Assembly (NCBI GenBank): GCA_947311845.1
Contig: CAMZMU010000027.1
Coordinates: forward strand, 30,332,125-30,396,124
Source: Poa pratensis
Taxonomy: Eukaryota; Streptophyta; Magnoliopsida; Poales; Poaceae
Direction of reading: 5' to 3'
Length of the DNA: 64,000 nucleotides
Shown here in pieces: positions 35,501 through 47,582 of the stretch. Each line of letters starts with the position of its first letter. Within the stretch, counting starts at the first letter, position 1. A program made the position numbers and the translations under genes. The notes under the pieces are model-generated. The model had not been told where the DNA came from and did not search any database. It saw only the letters and a program-made list of their open reading frames with translations.

Positions 35501-36846
35501 TTCTCCTTGTGTCTAAGAAGACCTAACAAGTGTGAACAACCGTTCTTATCAGGACTGCTTCGGGGGTGCCTTAAGCACCGCGCAGGCTCGGGACCTCGTG
35601 AAGACATCAAATGGCCAAAAAATGGCCGGAATTTGAACCCATTCGAAATGGTTGACCCTTATGGAGGGAGCCAACCACCCTAAATGTTTTTTTTCGCACA
35701 ACTAGCAGTTCCTTCCTTTTCAAGGAAAACAAAGCTAACACTTATTTCACCCCAAATTAAGATGGTTGGATCTTTAATCAAAGCCTTGAAAGTGGGAAAG
35801 AAGTAGGCAGAAGAAATGGGGATGAAAAGGGTAATTACCATTTGGAATTATGAATTGAACCGAAGGGAATTAAATACCTCAAATGGTTCGAATCACGACT
35901 AGTTTGCCCTTAAGAAACAAAATTGCCTGTAAGATTTGCATGCCACCATTGTATGTAAGGTCAGAGGCGGAATTGCTTTAGTACGTGCGCGCGAGTGCTC
36001 GCGCGGTTTGGCCGCGGTTTTTTTCCTCCTCCCCACTTTCTCTTCCTCTCTCCCCACCTTTTCTCCCTCCCCGCCCCCCACCCTTCCTCGTGAAGGTGCC
36101 ACTTGGGAGCTGCGGCGGAGAAGGCTCCGTCGAGACATGACTTCTCCGTAGGGGTGGGGGTGCGGCTAGCGACGAGATCCGATGGGTGGGTGGGTTGGGG
36201 AGGGGGAGGAACAAGATGAGCGCGCCCCTGCTGTCACCGCTGGCTAAACCGTATGGCTCTGCCGCTGCCACCACCCAAACCGTCTCATCCTACTCAATTC
36301 ACCTCCTCCGCCGGTCGGCTGTTATCCCGGTCATCCATCTAAATACTCCGGTCAGACAGCGTTCAGAGCACAACCCCGGTCAGAGAGCGTTCAGAGCACG
36401 GCACGGAGCAGTAGTGCCACGAAATGATTTTCGACTCAAACCTCGTTCATGACACCTGCAATGGCTGCAGCCCTCACGGCACGGCTACGCAAAAGCCAGG
36501 ACCTGAGGACCAGGACGTGTCCCCGGCAACCACATGGACGCACCACGCCACGCTCCGGACGTCCACTGCCTACAAACCCCAACTCCTACTCGCTGCTGCC
36601 GCCGCCTGCCGCCGCCTGCCGCCATCGCATCGCACCCATACCGAACCGGGCCGGCACGCTTTTCTCCCGTCAAACGCCAGCGAGCTGAGTTGCTTCAGTT
36701 AGCTCGCCGCGCGCCGCGGCTTTGCCCCTTCCGCTGCTTCGCGCGAAACAAACTCCCCCAGCTCGGCCGCCGCGAGCTTCCCTGCCCCCGGAATGCCCTC
36801 TCCGCGCGGCCGGGCGGAAGAAGAGCGGCGGTAGGCGACCGAACCG
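32591..36846. other. Long gene-free spacer between protease and DHHC genes
   Basis: The left 200 bases or so are probably the protease 3' UTR. A diverged repeat pair occurs at about 33825-33940 and 34649-34745 (shared atgcaatgacaaagct, accaccttgccatc, gttgaggcccct/cattgaggctcct and catctgttgttggt). 34080-34540 is strongly AT-rich with purine/pyrimidine runs around 34325-34370. From about 36000 GC rises, with a long CT-rich tract (36025-36090), into the DHHC promoter and leader. No coding frame with a recognised domain was found. Confidence 0.45.
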
Positions 36847-39800
36847 ATGGCGGCGCAGCCGGGGTACGTCACGCTGCCGATAGTCTCGGTGCTCGCCGCG
36901 ATCGCCTACGTCTACTACACCACGGTGTTCCTCGCGATCCCGGTCTGGCTGGGTCTCGCCACGGCGGCGGGGGTCGCCAACGCCGCGGCGTACACCGCGC
37001 TCGCGGCCGCCTGCGTCGCCACCTACGCCGTCGCCATCACGCGCGACCCGGGCTGCGTGCCGCCGGCCTTCGTGCCCGACGTCGAGGACGCCGAGACCCC
37101 CATCCACGAGATCAAGCGCAAGGTACGCCCTTGCATCCCCCGTCCTGCACCTGGACCGCCCCCACCAGATCTCGCTGCAAAGATTGGATCTTTGGTGTGA
37201 CTGGTATGCAGAATTGAGCATCAAAAGTGGTGCCCTGGATTTGGATTTAGGACATTGCCTGCTAGCAAGATCCAGTGAGTCGCTGATTCTGTCAGTGCGG
37301 TTTGGATCTTTGGAGCGGCAGGCTTCTTTACCATTTTTAGCTCAGTCTTGATAGCAGTGGCGGGCCCAGGTTTTTCAGGATGGATCTTCCACGTTGTGTT
37401 TTAGATTTTGCAATCTAAAACATAGAAGTTCAGGAAACAATAATAGCATAGTCCAAACTGTCGACAAAATGTCAGAATAATTTTAAAACAATACATGTCA
37501 GAATAATTTTAAAACAATACCAAATCACAGATAAATAATAGTCCGTACATTACGAGTTTCCATGCCTTTGAACCTAGATACTCCTTATGATGGCATGGTG
37601 TCACCACTCACCATTCCGAACATGAACAATTAATTCACACTCAACTGATGCAACACAACAGTCATTAAATCATTAACCCCATGTTCCATTTTCAGCTTAT
37701 TTTTCACATAGCTTAGTAAAACTCTAGCAATAAAGCTATGGAAAGAAAGTTAGCACTATTTTAAGAAGCCCACATTGCACTTCACCGCAATAGAAACACA
37801 TCAACACGGCGCCACCCCCATTTTTTAAAGGGTGTCGGAAAGTTATTGAAGTTCATTTGTCTTAAAGAAGAGGACAAAGGGCCACAAAATACCAAAAACC
37901 AATGTAAAAGTAATAAACATAACAAAACCATTTTGAAGAGCAAAATTGACCCCATTGATCAAAAACATGAATCGATCCCGTGACCAGTTGTTAGTTGTGC
38001 CTAGTGGCTCCGCTTTGAATTTTCAGTACTGCCATGAGCCCATGACAAACCCTGAAAAACAAAGTCAGTGTTGCTAGTGAGAAAGGTTAACGGCTTGCTG
38101 ACGTTTGGTGCGCCTTAAATCATGTGTGAATGACAGGTGTATGAGAGTTGTAGGGGAAATATAACCCCTTTGTCTGAGCTCTTATGAAATTGAAAGAGAA
38201 ATCTGAATCTGCCCTCAACTGCTCTCTCTCCCCATCTCAACTCTCTTCATCTATATCTATCTTGTGATCTGTATGGCGGGGACATTACAAACTGCTGTAG
38301 CAGCAAACTGTTTATATATATTTTTTGTTTATCTGTAGTATTTATTATGTACTAAATGCAGCTGCTTAATTACTTATCTTTTGCCAAAACTCAGTCCGCT
38401 AGGATTTCAGATGAAGGTAGGTAGCATACTCAACTAATGGACCTTTTTCTGAAAATATGGTAAATATGTCTAATCTATGATACTGAAATAGGACTAGGTG
38501 GCAGTATATTCATTGCTCTCTACTGAAGGCCATGCGATTGTTTGCTTCTCCCCCCGTTCCTGAAAAATGGCGTATAAATTATCCAAATTCAAGCAATGCA
38601 ATGTTTGATCAAGTTTTTTTTAAACTATCAGCATCTATAATGCCAAATCACTACCATTAGATAGATTGTTAATGTACTTTACATTGTTTGACTTTGGACA
38701 AAATATATATGCCTTCTTTCCAGGAACGGAGGTAGTAATGTACAATAGAATAAAACTTATTTTGCTTCCTGACTTGATTTGTTCAATGAGATCCCGTTAT
38801 AGACCTTTTCGTGTGCATCATTGCAGGGTGGTGATTTGAGATATTGCCAGAAGTGTTCTCATTATAAACCTCCTCGTGCGCATCATTGTCGTGTCTGCAA
38901 GAGATGCATTCTAAGAATGGTGCTGATTGGTATTATTATTTTGAGGCCCTATTTCTACTTTGTGATTCTTACACACATGTATCCTACCTTTTTTATGCAG
39001 GACCATCACTGCATTTGGATTAACAACTGTGTTGGACACGAGAATTACAAGATTTTCGTAGTCTTTGTGCTGTATGTTGCAACCGCAAGCCTCTATTCTA
39101 TGGTAATTTGATATCCTTCATTTACTTTAGCGACTATGCTTGGAGATTGGTTTTGAGAAGATTCAAATTTGTATCAGGCTCTGATAATTGGGGGTGCTGT
39201 GCATAGTGCGCCTAAAGATGAACAATCAGGCAGTGATTCCCCGAGATCATCAATAGTAAGTACCTTGAGGAAGTTATTCGAGTTACCAGCATATAAAATG
39301 GCGATTAAACTATTCCTTCTGAATAACTAACACAAGAATGTTACAAAAGTGCAGATTATTTGCGGAGTAATTCTATCTCCAATAGCATTGTCCACGACAA
39401 TTCTCTTGGGTTGGCATGTTTACCTCATCTTGCATAATAAAACTACTATCGAGGTTTGAAAAATAGGACCCCTTGTCTTTTGAGGACTTTATTGTCCGTA
39501 TATCTATAATGTTAGCTATGCTGGTGGTTTGCAGTACCATGAAGGAGTTAGGGCAATGTGGTTGGCAGAAAAGGCTGGAAATCTTTACCATCATCCATAT
39601 GATCTTGGGGTCTATCATAATATTATTTCGGTAAGAGTTTTTTTTCCATCATTTCTCTTTTACATGTGCCGCGAAGACTATAGCATTGAAGTATATGTGT
39701 TCCCATGCAATCAGTGGCGGAGCCAGGAATTGAGATGAGGGGGGCGAACACATAAGGTCTAAAAAATTTAAGCCACAAAAGCGAGTCTATTCAAGAAAAT

Positions 39801-42800
39801 AAAGGGCGGATGAAGATTTAGTTTCATAACTCATCAAGTACAACTACCAATGACATAAAAATAACTTAAAAGCTACTAACATGGACTCCTGCCACTTGAG
39901 TTGCACAATTGGCAGCCACCATATCCCAATATGCAAGAGATACCTACAGCATATGACAAATTTGTGAGCACACGTATAATAAAAGTATTAGCTTTTCATA
40001 GGATAGTATCATACCATACCATTAATTTGTAGTTTTTCTAGCAAGATGAAACTGCCGAGGTAGATGACCTCGATGGTTCCTTTTGGCATGAAAACGTAGC
40101 ATAATTTGTTTGTCATCAATTTTTGCAAATATCTCTTTCTCAACATAGCAAATCATCAAATCATTCAGCCAGTCATCACCAATCTTGTTTCGGAGATCTC
40201 TCTTTACAATTTTCATGGCCGAGAAAAACCTCTCCACTGATGCTGTTGCCACCTGCAATGTCAACGCAAGTGTAATAAGGCGGTAGACCAATGGAAAGAT
40301 CTGGAAAGATCAAATGGTGTCTAGTTTGAACTAACTTGAGAGCAAGACCACTCAGAGTATCACATGATAAGAAATCAGGACTTCTCTTCATCACATCAAT
40401 ATATACATTGAGTTGGTCGGTCAAGAGATAGCAATCATGTGAAGAGAAATCCACTGAGTAAATACTTGCAAGTTCAAGTAGGCTTTCATGATCAAAACTG
40501 CTAAATGAGTCTCTAGGATCAAGGCATGCAGTGCACTTCAATAGGCGTGTAGAAGTTTCAGAAAACCTATTATTCATCTCAACTATGTTTCTATCAAGCA
40601 CCTCATTAAAGATTTCTATCTTGAAATAATGGAAGCAAGTAACCATTTTGCGAGAGATCCTTGGATAACCCCTAGCTGGAATGTTATCAGCCATGTTGGG
40701 CACTGTAATATTTCTTCCACCACAAAAGTTAGTAGCAGCCAACAAGAGAGGCTCCCATCCATCATCTCTCAGATTCTGCAATAGACTTTTCACCGATACA
40801 ATCATATTCATAGCACTAACTATGTTTTGATCTTTCACTTTCAATGCTTGGGACAAACCATTTGTTAAACCAAGCACTCGAAGCATCAAATGCAAGATAA
40901 TAACATATTCAAAGCTTTCTATGTAGAACATATAACCAGAAGCCAAACCTCTTTCCTCAGCATCTCCACCATCAAGAGAAATACCATGTAGCACTCCAAT
41001 CACCGAATCCCACATTTGATGCATCCAGATTAGAGTTCTATGGTGTGAACCCCAACGCGTATCACCTGGTCTTGCTAAACTTGTTTCTTGATTTTGGCCT
41101 CTTCCTGACAAGATTTCCCCACTCTCTAGCTGTGCTACCATATATGGTCATGATGCTTCTGCAGCAATGCATCTTTCCTTTACAAGAGGCACTCGACTAC
41201 AAAAAAAATGTGCATTCAGAATTGTATGTATAGCATAGATTTGAATACACATATTTGCAATTATCTACAAGAAGCACTGACCATGTTGACAATCTTATTT
41301 ACGTGGCCAAAGAAATTACCAACACCTAGAACTCCTTTCACAACAGCAACAACCACCAATTGAAGTTGGTGAGCGAAACAATGGACATAAAAAGCATGAG
41401 GATTCTCGGCCAACACCAATGTTTTTAAACCATGCAGCTCCCCACGCATATTTGAGGCACCATCATATCCTTGTCCTCTCAATCTAGACATGGACAAATC
41501 ATGATCAACAAACATTGCATCCAAAGAACTTTTCAAAGAAGCCGATCTAGTATCAACAGCATGCTTAACACCAAGCAATCTTTCCAAAACTTCTCCTTTT
41601 TTATTCACAAACCTACAAGCAGAAAATATGAGATTAGAATAGGCATGTAAGTTGTGAGATTTCAACAAATATTTAGCAAAACAACACATAACGAACCTCA
41701 ATATCACAGCCATTTGTTCTTTGACCGATACATCACGAGACTCATCAACAAGTAGAGAGAAACTAGCATCCCCAAGCTCACTCATTATAACTTGCATAGT
41801 CTCTTTTGCACATGCCTCTGCTATATCTTGTTGAATCTCATGGGATGTCAACTGGAGATTTGCAGGAGCATTTTCATTGATCACATTGGCTACTTCCTTG
41901 CATCTTGCAGCATACCAATCCAACATTTGAAGAAAATTTCCTCTGTTAATGGAATTGATGGACTCATCGTGCCCACGAAAGGCTAGACCTTGCTCAAGAA
42001 GAAACCTTACAATACCAACCACAACCCTCAAACGTATTTCATAGTCAATATGTGATTTCTCATCATAACAAGTGATAGCATATGACACACTTTGTTTTTG
42101 ATTTCTAAAATCTTCACAACATTTTCTTGCATTGTTGTGAGTGCTAGTTGGTCCACCTACATGAGATTTGAAATTTTCTGGTCCTTTCTTCCAATTTTTA
42201 AACCCCACTTTTGTGAAAGCATCATGTCCATGGTGTACACTAATTGTTGAAGTTTTGAAAAGAAAACAATAAAAACAATATGCTGCATCTTTCTCCACAC
42301 TATATTCTAACCAATCATATTTATCATACCATGCTTCAAGGAATGATCGCGAATCTGCCCCAATTTCTGTTTTGGGAAAACGGTGGCCAATCAAACGACT
42401 CCGACCTCTCGACAAATATGACCTTCTCATTGTATCTCTTATTTCAGCAGTTGCAAATTCTTCAATTGGCCTCCGAATTCCGGGATCACCAATAACATTT
42501 GCTACATCAAACACTTCAGGAACATTTGCTTGTGGAGTTTCGGGTTCCTACAATATCAAAATTTAGTGTTCTGCTCTATTACATTGGACTTCAAAACTGA
42601 TACAGAAAACTGAAATCAAAAGGGGACAGTTAGATAACCTGCTGTTCGTGTTGCTCGTTGCTGGCCGTGGAGTCGCGCGCCCGCTTGCTCGCTCTTGCCT
42701 GTGCTGCTGCTGCCGCTTCCTCTTCTTCCAGCTTTTCCTCCTCCTGCGCCACTACGGCAAGCCAGGCGTCATCATCGTCCACGTCCATCGGCGGCGCGCG

Positions 42801-44126
42801 GCGCTTGAGGATGCCGGAGCCGGAGGTACAGCTCGGCGGGTCAGCGTCGGCCAAGGGCGGGCGGCGGATCATCGGCGAACAGGGGCGGATCGTCGGCGAG
42901 CAGGGGCGGGCGGCGGGTCGGCGGCGGCCTGGGTGGCGTCGCGATGGGCATTTGGGGATGAAACGAGCAGGCAGTCTGGAGCTAGGTCGGGGCAGTCTGC
43001 TCGCAATGGGGAATTAGTCGTCGCTGGCCCAACTTGTTGTCCGCTCGTTTCGGCCCATCGGCCCACTTACCTGTTCGCAGTTCGCCTGAGAAAACAGAGC
43101 GAAGCTCTTCCAGGACGTCAATGGCGCCGGTGTTGCTAGAGGGCTGACAAGGGGGTGCCTGCTCCGCCCCAGGGGAGCCGGGGCGACCGCCCCTCCTCGC
43201 CCCGGTAGTGGCGCCGCCCCTGCATGCAATGATGTAGGTGCCTTTTGAAAAACAAGTTATCTGTATAGCACTATAGTTCCACCTTTTTCCCACTGAGAAC
43301 AAGCGCACAAAATTAAATTCGGTGCTACCCTCTCTAAGCCCATGAGTCCATGACTGTGCTTTCTATTTGTCCATTCAAAAGGAGTATTTTAGAACAAAAA
43401 GGAAATGAAAAAAAATAGAGTGCGTCATTGATGTCTGCATATTTCTTGAAGCGAAATTCAGACCGCCACTGATTCTTGCTATCTCTTATGTTCGACATGG
43501 TGTATACTTTATATGCCATGTTTCCAAGGTTCAATTAAGCGCTAGACGCTAATTAAGCGTACCTCCGCTTTCCTCTTTTCTGAAGGATTAAAGCGCCGAG
43601 CGCAATTAAGCGCAGTTGAGCGCTAGGCGTTTTGCTCCGCTCAGCGCCTAAGCGAGCTTAAGGGCGCTTTTTATAACCTTGCATTTTTCACATTCGCCTT
43701 GGCTAGAGTATTTTTCATGGAATATACACATGTTAGCATGAGTTCATATTTTGCCACAATTTTGTGCTAGTGCTCATACTCTCATACAATCCACAATTGT
43801 GAATATTTCAATCTCTTTCGAAATGTTTAAGTGCACGTAGTTGATAATCCGTGCATATGCCTGCATGTGCCAAATATCTGCACCTGTTTTTCATACTTTA
43901 GTATACTTATTAATTCGTAAAATTATGTCAAAGTTTAACAGGAGCCATGTGACATAAGTAACTATTCGTTTCTCGACATTTTCCCCAGGTGCTGGGCCCC
44001 AATATATTTTGCTGGCTCTGCCCTGTACCAAGGAACATAGGCAATGGCATTCGATTCCGCACATCATATGATATTCCGCTATCCACAGCACCATTCAAAA
44101 CAGCAGAGCATTTGTCAATGTCTTGA
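36847..44126 (+). CDS. DHHC-type protein S-acyltransferase (PAT15/16-like)
   Basis: Seven exons: 36847-37122, 38827-38919, 39001-39102, 39178-39255, 39355-39453, 39535-39630 and 43989-44126, all with GT/AG introns, in frame throughout, giving 293 residues. Order: two transmembrane segments (about 9-60), the cysteine-rich domain YCQKCSHYKPPRAHHCRVCKRC with catalytic DHHC at 124-127 (DHHCIWINNCVGHENY), a third membrane segment, a fourth around 186-207, and TTIE (213-216), the conserved TTxE motif. The last exon VLGPNIFCWLCPVPRNIGNG-IRFRTSYD is the typical end of plant PAT15/16 proteins. It would palmitoylate membrane-associated substrates at Golgi or endomembranes; substrates are unknown. The ATG starts the N-terminal membrane segment directly. 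The last intron is 4.36 kb because a hAT element lies in it; splicing of that intron decides whether a full protein is made. Confidence 0.92.
37355..38018. mobile_element. Possible hAT remnant in DHHC intron 1
   Basis: cagtggcgggcccagg at 37355 resembles the terminal repeat of the large hAT element at 39712 (cagtggcggagccagg), and ctagtggctccgc near 38000-38013 could be a damaged opposite end. No matching 8-bp duplication is visible. The interior has no coding frame, so it would be a non-autonomous or deleted relative. Confidence 0.35.
37470..37521. repeat. 26-bp tandem duplication in DHHC intron 1
   Basis: tgtcagaataattttaaaac is repeated at 37470 and 37496 within two 26-base units that differ only at the last base. 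Confidence 0.85.
38548..38735. mobile_element. Stowaway-like MITE in DHHC intron 1
   Basis: Left end ctccccccgttcctg and right end caggaacggaggtag are inverted repeats, with ta following the right end. The AT-rich 188-bp interior includes aatgtttgatcaag and tgtttgactttggac. It lies about 90 bases upstream of exon 2. Confidence 0.65.
40022..42872 (-). pseudogene. hAT transposase (ZMYM1/DUF4371-like), degenerate
   Basis: Exons on the minus strand: 42872-42639 (start could also be MDVDDDD further in), 42547-41697, 41612-41282 and 41196-40022. The first codes for an acidic, coiled N-terminus. The second carries a TTF-type zinc-finger region (CFYCFLFKTS) and DUF4371-like sequence (LLVDESRDVSVKEQMAVILR). 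The third has RGQGYDGASNMRGE and HCFAHQLQLVVV. The last has RPGDTRWGSHHRTL and the hAT dimerisation domain (VATASVERFFSAMKIVK). These are the marks of plant hAT proteins related to zinc finger MYM-type 1. Damage: a missing base near 41178 after SASC, a 2-base excess or 1-base loss near 41140, and a 10-bp duplication at 40292-40311 that shifts the frame just before the dimerisation domain. Confidence 0.9.
40292..40311. repeat. 10-bp duplication disrupting the transposase frame
   Basis: tggaaagatc occurs twice in tandem (40292-40301, 40302-40311). With one copy the minus-strand frame would run straight from HHLIFP into LVYRLI. With two copies it ends after a short unrelated tail. Confidence 0.9.
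43525..43681. mobile_element. hAT-type MITE in the DHHC last intron
   Basis: A 157-bp element with ends caaggttcaattaagcgc and, as complement of the right end, caaggttataaaaagcgc. It is flanked by CATGTTTC (43517-43524) and CATTTTTC (43682-43689), an 8-bp duplication with one mismatch. The inside is full of gcgcc/taagcgc motifs. It lies 300 bases upstream of the last DHHC exon. Confidence 0.7.
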
Positions 44127-45462
44127 AAGTTTTGCATTCAGTAATGGGACCAAAGGTGTGAGTGTAAGATACATGGGGAGGAGCTTCAAGAGTATTCCCT
44201 CCAGGCTCCATGGATATATATCTCAATTTAGAAAGCCTAATTTAGTTTAGTTGTTCCTTTCTATTTTTGACATACTTGATGAGCAAAGTCACCGATGACT
44301 GTAAATCTGGACTGGTGTGTACTCATACACAAAAGCCAGAACTGAAGACTCTAAAGACTGATCTGCTGACTGCTGTAATGTAAATGCCCGTACTGTTTTT
44401 GTTCTTCTGAAGTTCATGTATTGTGTTGTCAGGTCATTGGGGCAACAAAAATACTAAAATTTGTAGAACTGTTCAGAAATGGGTCCGATTCTGTCTGCAA
44501 ATATGTGCCTGTGTATTAGTGTATACGTGTGTTTTTCACAAGATAGTCTTACCCGATGGCTATGCACAAGTCATGGATTTTCCTGATCCATGTGGATCAT
44601 TATCTCTGAAACATTGCAAGAATTCTGTAACTTATGTGAAACTGTTGTCGATAAGTTTTATTTTGAAGTTAAATTTAATATACTAACCTTTTTGCCTGTT
44701 AGCTGAAAACTTCTATGATCACTGAAACAGCAGAGTCTCTCTAGTCTATTTAGCTGACCAGTGCATTGCCTGGATTACTGCAGCACCAAAGATGCAAACC
44801 GTGAACAAAACACAAAAGTGAGCAGAAGAGTTTGAAAGGACATTTTTTCTGTGTACATATTCTGATTCTTTTTTTCACAGCCGGTCGCGGCAGTGATTAA
44901 TTTCAAGTGCGGTAAACATGTTCATGACCTGTAATTTGATGCTCATTATATTCTGAAGGCTACAATCTATTTGGCCTTCTTCCCCTTGCCCTTCTTCGCC
45001 TCTAATTTTTTTGAGGTCAAGGCGGTCGTATTCACCATCCGAATAAATATAAGAGATGATCCAGTTTATAAGAGAAACTGAGTCCAAAAATCATACAAAC
45101 TGTACAATGCCTTGTTTATGATGAAAACATGATAAAAAAACCGCACATGCGAGCCAACCCACCGCCCACACGACGCAAGTCGACCTAAACACCATAGACA
45201 CACACACTACCCGCTTCCTCCCTTCTCTTTTCTTTCTCTTTGGCTCCAGCAACTGTCTCCCGCTGCCTCAGGTCCCTATCAGCATCAATTTTTGCCAGCA
45301 AAAGACTCGTTAATCGGCCGTCAAACGAACCTGTAAATTTTGGATAGTCAGTTTAAAACAATCTCTATCTTAAATTTAGTCTTTCCGTAAGAATAAAACA
45401 TCTTCCGGTTTGGAAAGTTCCATTAGATACAGATAATATGCTGACAAACTTAACACATGCAG
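44127..45462. other. DHHC 3' UTR and spacer
   Basis: The first 500 bases or so are likely the 3' UTR of the DHHC gene. A minus-strand open frame at 44875-45087 (WIISYIYSDGEYDRLDLKK, then a Glu/Gly-rich stretch) looks slightly protein-like but matches no family I know and has no context. I treat it as a possible gene fragment at best. Confidence 0.35.
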
Positions 45463-45467
45463 AATGG

Positions 45468-47524
45468 TGAAAGTGCATGTGCCCTCATGTGTGGTTTTGA
45501 TAATTAATGACAATCTCTATGGACTAATGTTTGCATTGAGATATCTTTATAGATCGTGTCCATGAAGAAGATTGGAGTTCATGTGTTGGACTCTAAAAGA
45601 TTATATAATGACCAAGGTTCTATCCAAGGGTTTATATGAAGAATGGTCATCTAGAGTTAAGCTTATTGCAAGCATGACTTGGAAAGAAGATTGGGTGAAC
45701 ATTCATGTTTATCTCCAAGCCATCATATACATCAAGAGAAGAAGATGAAGTGTAAGTGGATACATGAAGATGGAGCTTAGCAAGGCTCTCCCATCATGAA
45801 GTATGGGGGAGTATTTGGAGAAGTCTTCATCAAGCATATGCTAGCAAGCACAATCAAGAAAGGTGTTCCAACTTGAGTGAGTCAAGATCGTCATCATCTA
45901 GCTCAAGTGGAATGCGATCTTGATAGGGTTTCTATTTTACCAGTCTCATGATGTTGGTGGGAGACCAGGTTATAGGATAGACGGCGTACTATCAAGAGGG
46001 GCTCTCAAGTAAATAACTTGATCGCATCTTTGTGGAGAGCCCAAACCTTTTCATACTTTGCATATCATTTTTCTTGGTTCTTATTCGGCTTTTATCCATG
46101 TGAGAATTTAGATCTTATGTTCATCTCCATACCAAGCTCTAGTTCATCAAAAAGGATTTCATATGCATATCTTGTTGCGTTTTTGATATTGGAGGTTTTA
46201 CCGGCTTATCTTTTCTAGAGAGGTCAAACTCTCTCCTTGTGGTTTCCTCCTCACTTGTTGGACTATGATGTTTCTCTGCAGGATCTTGTAAAGCTCGTTG
46301 TGGTGATTCCAACGAGCCCAAGAACATAAAAAAACGGAGTTCGTATGCGAAAGTTGTGTCCGTTTTGGTGTTGCTGTTTCTGCAGTTTTTACAAAGGGCG
46401 ATAGTACCGACCCAAAGCCCGGTACTACCGCATATCGCGTGTTTTGGTACTGGATTCGAGTGGTTTTGACCCGGTAGTGGCCCGGTAGTTCTCTCTGCCC
46501 GGTAGTACCGCCCCGGGGCGGAAAAACAGCCCAACGGGCAGATTTTTGGGCACCTATTTAAGGGCCCTTCTTCCCCAATGTTTCCTAACCACTTGAGCAC
46601 GTTTTCTCCCTCTCTCTCATCCATTGTTGACCTTGGAAAAGCTTGCCCCCTCTCAATCCCTCCCATGATTCTTTCATATCTTTGAGGGAAAAGTGAGAGG
46701 AGATCTAGATCTACATTTACACCAATCCATCTCTCCTCTAAGTGAGGGGAACCTAGTAGATCTTGATCTTGGAGTTCTTGGTGTTTCTCCTCCTTTATTC
46801 TTTCTCTTTTTCCCCCCATAAGCATTAGTTGCTTTTGGTGGGATTTGAGAGTGAAGGATTTGAGCACTTGTGCTCTTACCATTGCTTTGTGCATCGGTTT
46901 GTGCTCTCCACGAGGATTCGTGGAAGTTGAAAGTTTGTGAGATTTTTACTCTTGGGTCTTTGGACCCTAGACGCCTTTGTGGTGGTTGTGACCTCTTGTG
47001 GTCACTTGTAGCTATTCGGGAGCCCCCAATTCAGTTGTGGGTGTGTGTGCCCCAGATCGTTGTTGTAAAGGCTCCGGATTCCGCCTTGAAAGATTCCGAT
47101 AGTTGAAGGTGAACCAAACCTTTGTGGTGCGGTTCATTAGAGAAGAAGGTGAAGCCTTTGTGGCTGTTGAGTTGACTTTTGTGGTATCTCACACCTCTCC
47201 AACGAGACGTACTCCCCTAAAAAGGAGGAACCCGGGAATACATCCTCGTCTCCACGTGCCTCGGTTATTTCTATACCCGAGCTCTTTACTTATATATGCA
47301 CTTTACATTGTGATAGTCTTCGTGCTTGAAGTATTCTTGCTATCACCTTGTTGTTTGTCTTGCTTAGCATAAGTTGTTGGTGCACATAGGTGAGCCTAGT
47401 ATATTTAGGTTGTTGGCTTGTTAATTTAAACACCTACTTTTATTCCACAATTATCAAGCCTAAACCGGAAAAGTTTTAATCGCCTATTCACCCTCCCCCT
47501 CTTGGCGACATCCTTGTCCTTTCA
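45468..47524 (+). mobile_element. Solo LTR with 5-bp target duplication
   Basis: A 2057-bp LTR beginning TGAAAGTGCATGTGCCCTC and ending GACATCCTTGTCCTTTCA, so the termini are the inverted pair TGAAAG/CTTTCA. The direct repeat AATGG (45463-45467 and 47525-47529) flanks it. No second LTR or internal domain is present, so it arose by LTR-LTR recombination. It contains the repeated cggtagt/cggtactaccg motif block around 46400-46510. Superfamily is not decided. The longest open frames inside (46139-46894 minus) have no motif. Confidence 0.85.
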
Positions 47525-47542
47525 AATGGCAAAATCTCCCGA

Positions 47543-47582
47543 CGGGATTTGAACTCTGGTTGCTAGGTGCGCCACTGCGCCA
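47543..47582 (-). mobile_element. SINE-like tRNA-derived A and B boxes
   Basis: On the minus strand tggcgcagtgg (47582-47572) fits the pol III A box, and agagttcaaatcccg (47557-47543) fits the B box, 15 bases apart. Normal tRNA spacing is larger and no cloverleaf can be folded with confidence, so this is more likely a piece of a SINE or a relic tRNA gene than a working tRNA. It lies 18 bases from the solo LTR. Confidence 0.35.

Larger units (their letters stand above)
39712..43222 (-). mobile_element. Complete hAT transposon in the last intron of the DHHC gene
   Basis: A 3511-bp element flanked by the perfect 8-bp duplication CATGCAAT (39704-39711 and 43223-43230). The terminal inverted repeats are cagtggcggagccagg at the left and caggggcggcgccac as the complement of the right end. 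The transposase is on the minus strand, opposite to the host gene. Removing the element and one duplicate copy would leave a host intron of about 840 bases. The transposase is frame-disrupted, so it cannot now move by itself. Confidence 0.95.

Noticed and set aside
38821..39111. Continuous open frame reading from the DHHC exon 2 through its downstream intron
   Set aside because: The inserted sequence between CILRM and DHHC has GT/AG borders and would separate conserved motifs, so it is an intron.
46139..46894. 251-residue minus-strand open frame in the solo LTR
   Set aside because: It lies wholly within a solo LTR, has no recognised motif and uses LTR repeats such as the cggtagt block.
47543..47582. 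Functional tRNA gene
   Set aside because: The A and B box-like words are too close and no reliable cloverleaf was found; kept only as a SINE-like motif.
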